DNA of 64,000 nt. It comes from Methanobacteriota archaeon (lineage in GTDB: Archaea; Thermoplasmatota; Thermoplasmata; SG8-5; JACRNV01). Shown here piece by piece: positions 29,288 to 38,182 of the stretch. How positions within the stretch are numbered: the first letter of the stretch is position 1; the number at the start of each line of letters is the position of its first letter. Both the position numbers and the translations under genes were made by a program. The notes beneath the pieces were generated by a model. The model was not told where the DNA came from, ran no database searches, and saw nothing but the letters and a program-made list of their open reading frames with translations. The stretch is taken from assembly GCA_016214785.1 (NCBI GenBank), contig JACRNV010000059.1, positions 17,924 through 81,923 on the forward strand, read 5' to 3'.

Positions 29288-30998
29288 GATAATCCTGCTC
29301 GACGAAGCCACGATAAACCGCATCGCCGCCGGCGAGGTCATCGAGCGCCCGGCCTCTGTCGTCAAGGAACTGGTGGAGAATTCCCTAGATGCGGGCGCGA
29401 CGCGAATAGAGATATCGGTCAGCGGCGGCGGTCTCGAATCCATCAAGGTCACGGACGACGGCAGCGGCATGGGCGCGGCCGATGCTGAAAGAGCGTTCGA
29501 GCGGCATGCTACGAGTAAGATTCGCAAGTTCGACGACCTCATGTCCTTGGGCACCCTGGGCTTCCGAGGGGAGGCGCTGGCTAGCGTCGCCGCGGTCTCC
29601 GATGTGGAACTCCTCACGCGTAGCAGGGACGACGATGTCGGCACAGCCATCGTCGTCCACGGCGGCAAGGTAACAAAGAAGGGGAGCGCCGCCCGCGAGC
29701 CCGGGACGACTATCACGGTCCGCAAGCTCTTCGCCAACGTGCCGGCGCGCCTGAAATACATGCGCACAGAGCGGACGGAGACGTCGAACATCGTCGACGT
29801 CGTGACGCGGATGGCGCTGGCGCGCCCGGGCGTGTCCTTCGCCCTGGGCTCCGCGACAAGGGAGATCATCAGGACGAACGGCGACGGCAACCTGCTCCGC
29901 GCGATATCGGGCATCTTCGGGCGCGCTTACGCCCAGCAGATGGTCCCCGTCTCTTTCAGGCAGGGGGCAATCGAAGTCTCGGGGTTCGCGGCGAAGCCGT
30001 CCCTCACCCGCTCGGACGCCGCGCACCAGTCCTTCTTCGTCAACGCCAGGCACTTCTCCTCCCAGATGGTGTCGGGCGCCGTCCAGGAGGGCTACGGCTC
30101 GCTGGTGATGAAGGGGCGGCATCCGGCGGTGGTGCTGGCTCTCTCCATGCCCCCTTCCGAGGTCGATGTGAACGTCCACCCGACCAAGCGCGAGGTGCGC
30201 TTCAGGGACGACGTGGCCGTCTACGACGCCGTCCGAGAGGCGATAAGGAGCGCGATGGCGTTGGTGGACAAGACTCCAGCTCCTTCAATCTCATCGAAAG
30301 CAGCACCCGGGGCTCGTGGCACAAGAGCCCCGGCGCTGACGACGTCGGGCAAAGCCTCATCATCGGGAGCACAGGCCGCGCTCCCCGTCAGGGTGGAGGC
30401 TGTTGGAAAGCCTTCCTTGGCAAAGGGCAGGGCCGTCCTGGGCCAGATAATGGGAACGTACATCCTCGTGCAGGACGGCGACTCGCTCCTAATCGTCGAC
30501 CAGCACGCCGCTCACGAGCGCATAGTCTTCGAGGGCTTGAAAAAGGGCGCGCTCTCCGGAAAGCTGGAGCAGAAGCTGCTCGATGCCAGGGCCATAGAGG
30601 CAGACCCGCGCACGATGGAGCTCGTCGCCGAGGCCGTGCCAGCCCTGAGGGCGATGGGCTTCGACATCGAGCCCTTCGGCGGCAACGCCATACTCGTGAG
30701 GGGCGTGCCCGTCCTCGCGGGGGCGCTCGAGGACCCGAGGCGCCTTTCGGAGCTAGTCACGGAGATGGGGCGCATAGGAAGGGCCAAGTCAGCAGACGAG
30801 CGCAGGGACGAGCTGCTGCACATGGTGGCCTGCCACTCCGCCATCCGTGCGGGGGAGAGGCTGAGCCAGGCGACTATGGAGCGCGTGGTGGTCGATATCG
30901 AGGCGCTGGAGGCCGGGAGCACCTGCCCCCACGGCCGCCCCACCAGGATTTCCATCACCAGGGCGGAGCTCGATCGCCTCTTCGGAAGGCGGGGGTAA
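29277..30998 (+). CDS. mutL: DNA mismatch repair protein MutL
   Basis: INRIAAGEVIERPASVVKELVENSLDAGAT; TLGFRGEALASVAAVS; overlaps mutS end. Confidence 0.96.
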   Translation: MASKIILLDEATINRIAAGEVIERPASVVKELVENSLDAGATRIEISVSGGGLESIKVTDDGSGMGAADAERAFERHATSKIRKFDDLMSLGTLGFRGEALASVAAVSDVELLTRSRDDDVGTAIVVHGGKVTKKGSAAREPGTTITVRKLFANVPARLKYMRTERTETSNIVDVVTRMALARPGVSFALGSATREIIRTNGDGNLLRAISGIFGRAYAQQMVPVSFRQGAIEVSGFAAKPSLTRSDAAHQSFFVNARHFSSQMVSGAVQEGYGSLVMKGRHPAVVLALSMPPSEVDVNVHPTKREVRFRDDVAVYDAVREAIRSAMALVDKTPAPSISSKAAPGARGTRAPALTTSGKASSSGAQAALPVRVEAVGKPSLAKGRAVLGQIMGTYILVQDGDSLLIVDQHAAHERIVFEGLKKGALSGKLEQKLLDARAIEADPRTMELVAEAVPALRAMGFDIEPFGGNAILVRGVPVLAGALEDPRRLSELVTEMGRIGRAKSADERRDELLHMVACHSAIRAGERLSQATMERVVVDIEALEAGSTCPHGRPTRISITRAELDRLFGRRG

Positions 30999-31013
30999 AG
31001 CTTTTTTACAGCG

Positions 31014-31808
31014 ATGCAATGGAGCCCCGTGCATGACGGGGCATTGAGCGCGACAGTGGAAGAGCGAATATTGATTTACCTCTCGGACTACAAGACCGAG
31101 GAGAGGTACGAGTACCCCCCGACCCTTACCCAACGGGCAATTGCCGACGGCGCAGGCATCCAGCAGAAGCACCTCTCGCGCCACCTGAAGGAGCTCATGG
31201 GGCAGGGCCTCATCGAGGAGCGGGCCGCCAAGGTCGAGGGTATGAAGCAGCGCATGAAGGTCTATGTCCCGACGCCGCAGGGGTTCGAGCGCGCCAGGGA
31301 GCTGCGCGAGAACTTCGGAAAGAAGGTAGTCACGATCGAGCTCGACGGGAAGCGCATCGAGATGATGATATCCCAGATAGACAAGGCGACCTCGAGGCAC
31401 CTGAAGCTCTCCGACATAGTCAGGCACGCGCTGGAGAGCCACATCCTCGACCTGAAGGCCCTCGAGGAGGTCGAGGAGAGCAGGAGGCGCCAGGAGGACG
31501 AGAAGGAGCGCAAGGTCGAGCTCTACAAGGAAGCTCTGGAGACGGCATGGCGCAGCGGCATCCTCACCCCCTCGGAGCGCGTGCTCATCAACGCACTGAG
31601 CGAGCACATCGGGATGACGGCCGAGGAGTGCACGAGGATAGAGGAGGAGTTCATGAAGGGCGCGGACTTCGTCAGCCCCGACAAGCGCGAGCTGTACGAC
31701 GAGCTGCGAGCGATCGCCTACAGCATGGGGGAGCCGCCGAAAGTCGCGAAGGAGATGCTCGCGGCGCTGAGGAAGAGGATGGGAATCCCGGAAGACACAG
31801 TCTGCTAA
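31014..31808 (+). CDS. Winged-helix/MarR-like DNA-binding protein
   Basis: LTQRAIADGAGIQQKHLSRHLKELMGQGLIEERAAKVEGMKQRMKVYVPTPQGFERA helix-turn-helix and wing. Confidence 0.65.
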   Translation: MQWSPVHDGALSATVEERILIYLSDYKTEERYEYPPTLTQRAIADGAGIQQKHLSRHLKELMGQGLIEERAAKVEGMKQRMKVYVPTPQGFERARELRENFGKKVVTIELDGKRIEMMISQIDKATSRHLKLSDIVRHALESHILDLKALEEVEESRRRQEDEKERKVELYKEALETAWRSGILTPSERVLINALSEHIGMTAEECTRIEEEFMKGADFVSPDKRELYDELRAIAYSMGEPPKVAKEMLAALRKRMGIPEDTVC

Positions 31809-31924
31809 ATAAGGGCATTCTTCGCCGTTGATTGCTTAAAATCGAATTCCCTTATCAACCCTGACGATGTCTGTTTTTCAGGGCATCCTTCGTCGATATA
31901 CGCTATGAGTCGAATGCCCTTATT
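31808..31924. repeat. 117-bp inverted-repeat element, copy A
   Basis: Terminal AATAAGGGCATTC (31808-31820) / GAATGCCCTTATT (31912-31924); internal CGAATTCCCTTAT and CAGGGCATCCTTCG; same architecture as 50656-50771. Confidence 0.8.
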
Positions 31925-31926
31925 CC

Positions 31927-33600
31927 TTACTGAAATCGTAAATGCTTCATCAACGACTGCACTATAGAAGGGTCGTCCAGCGCCGCCTTCATCTCATCAA
32001 TATCCTTGAACGGCCTCCTGCGCGCAAGCCTCACCGCCCTCTTCCTCCCTATCCCGGGCAGTGCTTCGAGCGCTCCCATGGGAGCATGGTTGACGTCGAG
32101 CGGCGTCTCGACCGCCGTGACGCTTCGCGGCCCGTGCCCGACGACGAGCGCGTCCGAGAACCTGTTCAGCCCCGCCCTGTACGGGAACGAAACGAGGATT
32201 GGATAGGAGCCTATCTGGCGCCCGTACGCGCAGCCGCCGATTTGCACCTCCATATAGACGTCCCTCAGCACCCCTCCACTCGGCGCGACCCTGGCCAGCA
32301 TCGGCGCGTCTATCTCCGTGCGCACGCGCTCCTTGAACCTCCTGAAGGCTCCGTAGTTCCTGTCCCCCGTGGCGAACTCGCGCACGGTGGGCGCGACCTG
32401 CCTGACGTTGATGCGCCGCAGGAGGAGGCCTTCGTCCAGGACGCCCTTCAGGAAGCGGTAGTTCAGGTCGAACGTCCGTGCCGTCTCGCCGTCCAGCCCG
32501 GCGAGAATGTTGATGCCCGGCAGCAGCTTAGGCAGGCCGTTCTCGCCTCGTTCCGTCCCGGCCTCGTTGACGATGCGCACCGCCGCGAGGACCTGCTCCG
32601 GCGTAGCATTAAGATTGTTCGCCACGATGACGGCGGGGTCGGCGCTCTCCATGCCGAAGGCGACGACGTTGCCGGACGTGCAGTGCCCGACCATGATGCG
32701 CGTGGCCTCCGCGGCCTCCTCCGGGTGCTCGGCTATGACCGCCGGGTTGGCGTTGTCCAGGTGCAGGACCTTGAGATTGGGCGCCGCTCTCCGCACGCCT
32801 GCGAGCAGCGCCTTCAAGGCCTTCACGTTTGGCCTCGGCGTCTCGGTCTTTCCCACGCCCCCTGCCATGTAGCTGTAGATGCAGGCCTGCCCGCCGAGGC
32901 GGAAGTTCACCACGCCCTGCGCGTGAAGGGCTTTCACCTCCCCCGCAACTTCCTCGGGCGGCCTGAAGTATGGCTTCCCGTGCGAGGGCTCGATGCAGAA
33001 GCCGCAGCCGCCGGCGAAGTACCGCACACAGCCCCTCGAGGTGTCGAGCTCGGCGATGAGCGGCTCGGGGAAGTCGGGGTGATGGCGCACGGCCTCGGCG
33101 CCAGAGACAGACCAGTCCCTCCATTCCTCGGGCGTGCGCGCCCGGTTCCGGGCCTCGCCATTCTTCATGAAGTCAAAGATGTAGGCATCCAAGTCGCTTC
33201 GAGCAATATGCTGGAAGTGGGATTGTATTTCGTCGCTTTGGCCGAATTTGACACCCGCCCCTCCTATGACGGTCACCCATCTGCGGATGCGCGCGATTTC
33301 GCACAGCTCGCGCGCGCTCGCCGGCATCCCCCGGAGGTACTTTCCGGGCACGACGGCGCCCATGAGGGCCACAAGCAGGTCCGCCTCCGGGATGGCAGTG
33401 CCGCTGCGCAACTGGTCTATCGTGATGTATCTCGCCTCCGCCCCGGCGGCCCTCAGCGCGCCGTAGGCGTACCTGGCCTGCGGCGAGACGTATGGCGGCA
33501 CCCCCAGGGACGCGGGCTCGTCCACGTAGCCGTCCAGCAGCAGCGCGGTCGTCTCTCCCTTCTTTTTATTCAACGCCTGGGCATGCAGCGCGCGGTACAT
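31927..33600 (-). CDS. Radical SAM protein with C-terminal helix-hairpin-helix (COG1031-like)
   Basis: ELDTSRGCVRYFAGGCGFCIEPSHGKPYFR (CxxxxxxxCxxC-like cluster), LPGINILAGLDGET, C-terminal LEALPGIGRKRAVRLARRRPF. Confidence 0.8.
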   Translation of the reverse strand: MYRALHAQALNKKKGETTALLLDGYVDEPASLGVPPYVSPQARYAYGALRAAGAEARYITIDQLRSGTAIPEADLLVALMGAVVPGKYLRGMPASARELCEIARIRRWVTVIGGAGVKFGQSDEIQSHFQHIARSDLDAYIFDFMKNGEARNRARTPEEWRDWSVSGAEAVRHHPDFPEPLIAELDTSRGCVRYFAGGCGFCIEPSHGKPYFRPPEEVAGEVKALHAQGVVNFRLGGQACIYSYMAGGVGKTETPRPNVKALKALLAGVRRAAPNLKVLHLDNANPAVIAEHPEEAAEATRIMVGHCTSGNVVAFGMESADPAVIVANNLNATPEQVLAAVRIVNEAGTERGENGLPKLLPGINILAGLDGETARTFDLNYRFLKGVLDEGLLLRRINVRQVAPTVREFATGDRNYGAFRRFKERVRTEIDAPMLARVAPSGGVLRDVYMEVQIGGCAYGRQIGSYPILVSFPYRAGLNRFSDALVVGHGPRSVTAVETPLDVNHAPMGALEALPGIGRKRAVRLARRRPFKDIDEMKAALDDPSIVQSLMKHLRFQ

Positions 33601-33675
33601 GATGGTTTCGAAACCGCCCGACGTATTTATGCGCTATGCAACTGGTTTAAATATCGCCTTTCCCATCCTCCTTCC

Positions 33676-34818
33676 ATGGCGACCTCCGCCGTCGAGGCGC
33701 TGGAGAGGGCGCGCTCGGCATTCGAGAAGCGATCCTACGAGACGGCCATATCGTTCTGCAAGGAAGCCCTGGCCATGGTGGACACCGACATGTCCGGCAG
33801 CGCCGCCATGCGCCTTAGGGCCGACATCCTCCTCCTCCTTTCGGAGATAAACGACGTCACGGGCCTCTGGGTCGACTCGCTCCTCTATCTCGACGGCGTG
33901 ACGCAGATATCCACTGCACTGAGCGACACGAAGATGCGCGTCGAGTCCCTCATCCGGGCCGGGAACATCATCTCCAAGAAGGGCCGGTGGGACGACGCCC
34001 TGAAGAAGTTCGAGAAGGCCGAGGAGGCGGCAACGAAGAACGGCATCCACAAGCTCCTTGGCAGGGCCCTCATAGGCAAAGGCACGATACTATGGAGGAT
34101 GGGCCGGTACGCCGAGGCCGTTCGCGAGGCCGACCGGACCTCGAAGATAAGCGGCAACATCCACGACCTCCAGCTCGTAGGAACGGCGCATGCGCTAACC
34201 GCGAGCGTGAGGTTCGACCAGGGGAACTACGCCGCTTCCATTGAGGCTAACAGGAAGGCCCTCGAATGCTTCGAGGGCGTCGAGGACGTCTACCAGATTG
34301 CCAGAGTGCTGAACAACATCGGCGAGACCTACAAGGTGATTGGCGACTACCCGCAGGCCATAGAGAACCTGGAGCGCTGCCTCAAGGTGGCCGAGGAGTC
34401 GGGCAACAGGCGCAACATGGGCTACGCGCTCATGAACATCGCCGAGTGCAAGGTCAGGGGCGGGGACCCGGCAGCGGCGAAGAACGCTGCCGCGCGGGCA
34501 GAGTCGGCCTTAGCCGGCATGGAGGACAGGTACGCGCACGCCAACCTCGCGACGGTCTGGGCGCTCATCCACGTCGCGAAGAAGGAGGCGAAGGAGTCGT
34601 TCGCGTACTTCGACCGGGCGCTTGCGCAGATGAAGGAGCTGAAGATACCCTACGACACTGGCGTCGTGCAGCTCGAATACGGCCTGGCCGCGCTGCACTT
34701 CAAGGACAGGGAGAGGGCGAAGGAGATGCTGTCCGACGCCATCGATTCGTTCCAGGACGCTGGCAACAAGGCGATGATGGCGAAGGTGGAGGAGGCATTC
34801 GCGTCTATTAAAGAATAG
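33676..34818 (+). CDS. Tetratricopeptide repeat protein
   Basis: Repeated TPR-like helices (NNIGETYKVIGDYPQAIENLERCLKVAEESG). ATG 33676 is in frame with the longer listed ORF. Confidence 0.82.
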   Translation: MATSAVEALERARSAFEKRSYETAISFCKEALAMVDTDMSGSAAMRLRADILLLLSEINDVTGLWVDSLLYLDGVTQISTALSDTKMRVESLIRAGNIISKKGRWDDALKKFEKAEEAATKNGIHKLLGRALIGKGTILWRMGRYAEAVREADRTSKISGNIHDLQLVGTAHALTASVRFDQGNYAASIEANRKALECFEGVEDVYQIARVLNNIGETYKVIGDYPQAIENLERCLKVAEESGNRRNMGYALMNIAECKVRGGDPAAAKNAAARAESALAGMEDRYAHANLATVWALIHVAKKEAKESFAYFDRALAQMKELKIPYDTGVVQLEYGLAALHFKDRERAKEMLSDAIDSFQDAGNKAMMAKVEEAFASIKE

Positions 34819-34850
34819 GTGTTTTATTTATTGAGTGGCAGAGCCTGTGG

Positions 34851-35303
34851 TTATGTCGTGCGAATCTTGCAATAGCCGACTCTCGCACCCGTTTGTTTCC
34901 AGAAAATATAGAGCTCGTAGTTCGTCCCTGGCAGGGCGGTTATATTGAACACATCGCCAGTTGTGAGTCTGCCGCCACCGTCTCCGTCGATGAATGTCAG
35001 ATTTCCAGCAGTGCCCGGTGTAAGAGTCTCCAACGAACTTGCATTATCTTTCGTATTGTTGATAAAGAGATAGACTTTGTACGAGCTTAATGGCTCATCT
35101 CTGTTTACGGCTACATTTATCTTGCTCATCTCAGCGGAATTGGAGGTCAACATAACATATGGCTCTCCGCCTCCGGCACCGCTCATGTAGCCGCTTACCA
35201 TCACGTACAGTACGGCGGCCAGAACGACAGTTATCGCGACCATAAGGATGGTTGCGATGACCGGCGATACCCCCTCCCGCTCCTTAATCCACTTGAGCCT
35301 CAT
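34851..35303 (-). CDS. Archaeal type IV pilin-like protein
   Basis: REGVSPVIATILMVAITVVLAAVLYVMVSGYMSG class III signal/hydrophobic N-terminus. Confidence 0.85.
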   Translation of the reverse strand: MRLKWIKEREGVSPVIATILMVAITVVLAAVLYVMVSGYMSGAGGGEPYVMLTSNSAEMSKINVAVNRDEPLSSYKVYLFINNTKDNASSLETLTPGTAGNLTFIDGDGGGRLTTGDVFNITALPGTNYELYIFWKQTGARVGYCKIRTT

Positions 35304-35423
35304 GCCACCTATATCACAGATTTGATATATAACTATTCTGATGTCGGGAAAAAAGATTCTCGTCGAAACGTAAAAAATGAAAAGATAGAAAGGGATTTAA
35401 TGTCTTGGGCAGTAGTCGGTTCT

Positions 35424-35873
35424 CTAGGTCGTCCACTTGACGGTACCGACCTTGGCGCCGCTCGCTACCCAGTAGATATTCAACTCGTATGTTGTTCCAG
35501 GTACGCACGTGATGTAAACTTTATCGCCAGTGGTTAGCTTGCCGCCTGTGTCGACGTCAACGAATTTCAGACTGCCACTCGTTCCATCCGCAATCGGGTT
35601 CATCGTGCTTTGGGTCGTTGTGTTCGCCAGCAAGATTAGCTTGTAGCTGGACAGCGCTTCTGCCCTGCTGGGGGCGCTCTCAACTGACCAAGTCGTTGCG
35701 TTGACCGAAGTCGCAGCCGTAAACGTGACGTACGGCTCTCCGCCTCCGCCACCGCTCATGTAGCCGCTTACCATCACGTACAGCACTGCGGCCAACACTA
35801 CGGTAATCGCCACCATCAGGATGGTTGCGATAACTGGCGAGACACCATCGTTCTTTTTCCATATTCTCTTCAT
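35424..35873 (-). CDS. Archaeal type IV pilin-like protein (paralog)
   Basis: KNDGVSPVIATILMVAITVVLAAVLYVMVSGYMSG; ATG at 35873 preceded by AAGGAGG. Confidence 0.85.
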   Translation of the reverse strand: MKRIWKKNDGVSPVIATILMVAITVVLAAVLYVMVSGYMSGGGGGEPYVTFTAATSVNATTWSVESAPSRAEALSSYKLILLANTTTQSTMNPIADGTSGSLKFVDVDTGGKLTTGDKVYITCVPGTTYELNIYWVASGAKVGTVKWTT

Positions 35874-35887
35874 GTTGTGTCCTCCTT

Positions 35888-35938
35888 GTAGGCGTTTGCC
35901 TACTGAATGTGCATGCACTTTCCACCTTTATATATCTT
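35888..35938 (-). promoter_or_regulatory. Pilin promoter/leader: TATA box, palindrome and 5' UTR hairpin
   Basis: Minus strand: ATATATAAAGG, then GTGCATGCAC palindrome (35909-35918), then GTAGGC-AAAC-GCCTAC hairpin just before the AAGGAGG ribosome-binding site. Confidence 0.5.
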
Positions 35939-35990
35939 CCGATGCTGTTTTCACACCGCGCCGTAGTCCGTTTCGGCAAAAGCCGTGCGC

Positions 35991-36734
35991 TCAATCGCTG
36001 GGCACGAACCCCTTGTGCGTTATCTTCACGGGGATTATGCCGGCCATCTCCGGGTGGTTGCGCACTTTCCTGATTATGAGGTTCCTGGAGAAGTCCATGC
36101 CGCTGCGCAGCCTCTCTATCTCCAGGACGATGTCGACGACCTCCTCTATGCCGCTCTCGGTGCGCGAATCGTAGACGCCCTGCAGCATCGTCACGAGCGC
36201 GAGGCTCTTCGTGTGCTGGGAGTGCGCCCTCGTCGTGCGTAGGGCGGAGAGCACGCCGGCGTGGTCGTAGTACTCGAGGAAGAAGTCGAGCGAGTCCAGG
36301 ACGAGCCGATACGGCGGCTGGAGCTTCGAGACCTCGTACGTGAGCATGGTGAGGAAGTTCACCCTCTCATCGGTGATGCTCGCAGCCCCGTCCGAGCGCA
36401 TGATGTCGCGCATCTTGAGCCCCTCGAGCCTGTACTTGCTGACCTCGAGCTTCTTGGCCAGCACGCTCTCGTAGTAGAGGCTGCCTATGTTGACAATTCG
36501 TGGCTCGACCTTGGTGCCGAGGCGCTTCATCGTGTCCATGACGTCCTCGTCCCTCTCCGACGTGGCGAAGTACACGACGTTCTCGCCCTCGGAGGCCGCG
36601 GCCGCGAACTGCTTTGCGAAGAGGTCTATGCCGGTGCCAGGCGTCCCGCATATCAGGACCGTGCCCCCGCGCGGGAGGCCTCCCTCGAGCGCCTTGTCCA
36701 GTATGGCCACTCCGGTCTTGGCGTACTCGGCCAT
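35991..36734 (-). CDS. KaiC/RecA-like ATPase-fold protein with degenerate Walker A
   Basis: GVAILDKALEGGLPRGGTVLICGTPGTGIDLFAKQF (I in place of the P-loop K); RLVLDSLDFFLEYY. Confidence 0.75.
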   Translation of the reverse strand: MAEYAKTGVAILDKALEGGLPRGGTVLICGTPGTGIDLFAKQFAAAASEGENVVYFATSERDEDVMDTMKRLGTKVEPRIVNIGSLYYESVLAKKLEVSKYRLEGLKMRDIMRSDGAASITDERVNFLTMLTYEVSKLQPPYRLVLDSLDFFLEYYDHAGVLSALRTTRAHSQHTKSLALVTMLQGVYDSRTESGIEEVVDIVLEIERLRSGMDFSRNLIIRKVRNHPEMAGIIPVKITHKGFVPSD

Positions 36735-36735
36735 C

Positions 36736-37314
36736 TCAGCCCTCCCCCTTGCCGCTCATGGATATGACGTTCTCGCAGATGAGGCTCATCATCCCCTTCA
36801 GCTCCTCGGAGCTGAAGTCCTCCATCGAGAAGATGATCGTGTAGGCGTTCTTGGCCCTCAGGCTGTTGATGAGGATGTGGAAGAACTCGCTCAGGATCTT
36901 GGTGTTGTTGTGGATGGCCAGCGAGTTGATGGCGTCGAGGATGACGACGCTGTCCTTCCCCTTGTTCTTGCGCATGAGGTACTCGACCTTGAGCATGATG
37001 TTCTCGAGCATCGTCGGGCTCTCGACGAAGTAGACGTTGTCCGGGCGCGCAACGGCTCCGCCCATGACCTGCGAGACGCAGTCTATGAAGTGGATGCGCT
37101 TCATGTCAATCTCGAGGAGCGTGAGAACGTCGATGATGGAGTTCGAGGGCATCTGCGAGGTGATGTATATGGTCTCTAGGTTCTTCTTCGACGCGAAGAT
37201 GTCCACGACGCCCCGTATCGCATCGAAATAAGATTCGGTCGTGAAGCCTATCGAGACCGCCGAGGGCATCGGCATCTCTACGAGCACGTCCGCGAGCTCT
37301 GTGGGGGTCATCAT
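36736..37314 (-). CDS. KaiC/RecA-like fold protein lacking the P-loop region
   Basis: DSVVILDAINSLAIHNNTKILSEFFHILINSLRAKNAYTIIFSMED resembles the Walker B half of KaiC-like proteins; no Walker A in N-terminus. Confidence 0.6.
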   Translation of the reverse strand: MMTPTELADVLVEMPMPSAVSIGFTTESYFDAIRGVVDIFASKKNLETIYITSQMPSNSIIDVLTLLEIDMKRIHFIDCVSQVMGGAVARPDNVYFVESPTMLENIMLKVEYLMRKNKGKDSVVILDAINSLAIHNNTKILSEFFHILINSLRAKNAYTIIFSMEDFSSEELKGMMSLICENVISMSGKGEG

Positions 37315-37316
37315 TG

Positions 37317-38096
37317 CTATCCGCCTCCGCTCGACACGCTTCCGCCCTTGAGTAGCGGCACGAGAAGCACGCCACACGGTGTGAGGTCCAGCACGTACTT
37401 GGCCCTGGAGTGCTGCGTGCCCCTCATCTTCACGACCTGCAGGGTCCTGAGCAGGTCGCCCCTGCGCTCCAGGTTGCCCATCAGTACTATGCCGTCGGCG
37501 ATGGCCTCTTCCACGCCATAGAGGGAATAGCGCTCGGCAGTCGGAGAAATCTCCGATACGAGTATGGTCGTGCACCCCAGCTCCGACAGCGTCTTGCCGA
37601 GCTTGAGTATGAACTCGCGGATCTTCTCCTCGGTCTTCAGCCTGTAGCAGACCGAGGTGATGGAGTCTATGACGAGCCTCTTGATGTCGAGCTCCTTGAC
37701 GATGCTGCCGATGGCCTTCACGAGCGTGTCGACGTCCTCGAGCGTGAACTCGACGGTCACGAGCCCGAGCTTGTTGTAGATGACGGGCATGTCAACGAAG
37801 ACGAGCTTCCCCTTTTTGATGAGGGAGTCGTCGAAGAACTCGTACGGGATGATGTTCTCCAGCAGCTTCACGGACGCCTCCGTCACCGATATGAAGAGGC
37901 AGTTCTCGCCGTCGATGGCGCCGTGCACGAGGTACTCGAGGCTGATGGAAGTCTTGCCCGTGCCGCAGCTCCCGGTGAAGAGGACGGTGTTGCCGCGCGG
38001 GATCCCTCCATTGAGGATGTTGTCCAGCCCCTCGACGCCCGTGACGCACCTGTTGCGCTCTTCCCCTGCTCTCCGCACAATGGGCTTCGTAACCAT
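37317..38096 (-). CDS. KaiC-like ATPase with intact Walker A
   Basis: TGVEGLDNILNGGIPRGNTVLFTGSCGTGKTSISLEYLVHGA; KRLVIDSITSVCY. Confidence 0.82.
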   Translation of the reverse strand: MVTKPIVRRAGEERNRCVTGVEGLDNILNGGIPRGNTVLFTGSCGTGKTSISLEYLVHGAIDGENCLFISVTEASVKLLENIIPYEFFDDSLIKKGKLVFVDMPVIYNKLGLVTVEFTLEDVDTLVKAIGSIVKELDIKRLVIDSITSVCYRLKTEEKIREFILKLGKTLSELGCTTILVSEISPTAERYSLYGVEEAIADGIVLMGNLERRGDLLRTLQVVKMRGTQHSRAKYVLDLTPCGVLLVPLLKGGSVSSGGG

Positions 38097-38152
38097 AGTC
38101 AGCACGGCAATGATTCGCACTCTATAAACCCTTTCGGTCTGGACTGAAAGGC

Positions 38153-38163
38153 TAATATATAGA
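38153..38163 (+). promoter_or_regulatory. Candidate TATA box for leuS
   Basis: TAATATATAGAG about 25-30 nt upstream of the LeuRS ATG. Confidence 0.45.
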
Positions 38164-38182
38164 GTCCATCAATCACCGCGCA

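Noticed and set aside
31942-33660. 5' part of the 958-aa plus-strand ORF 31942..34818
   Set aside because: This part is antisense to the radical SAM gene; only the TPR section from ATG 33676 looks like real protein.
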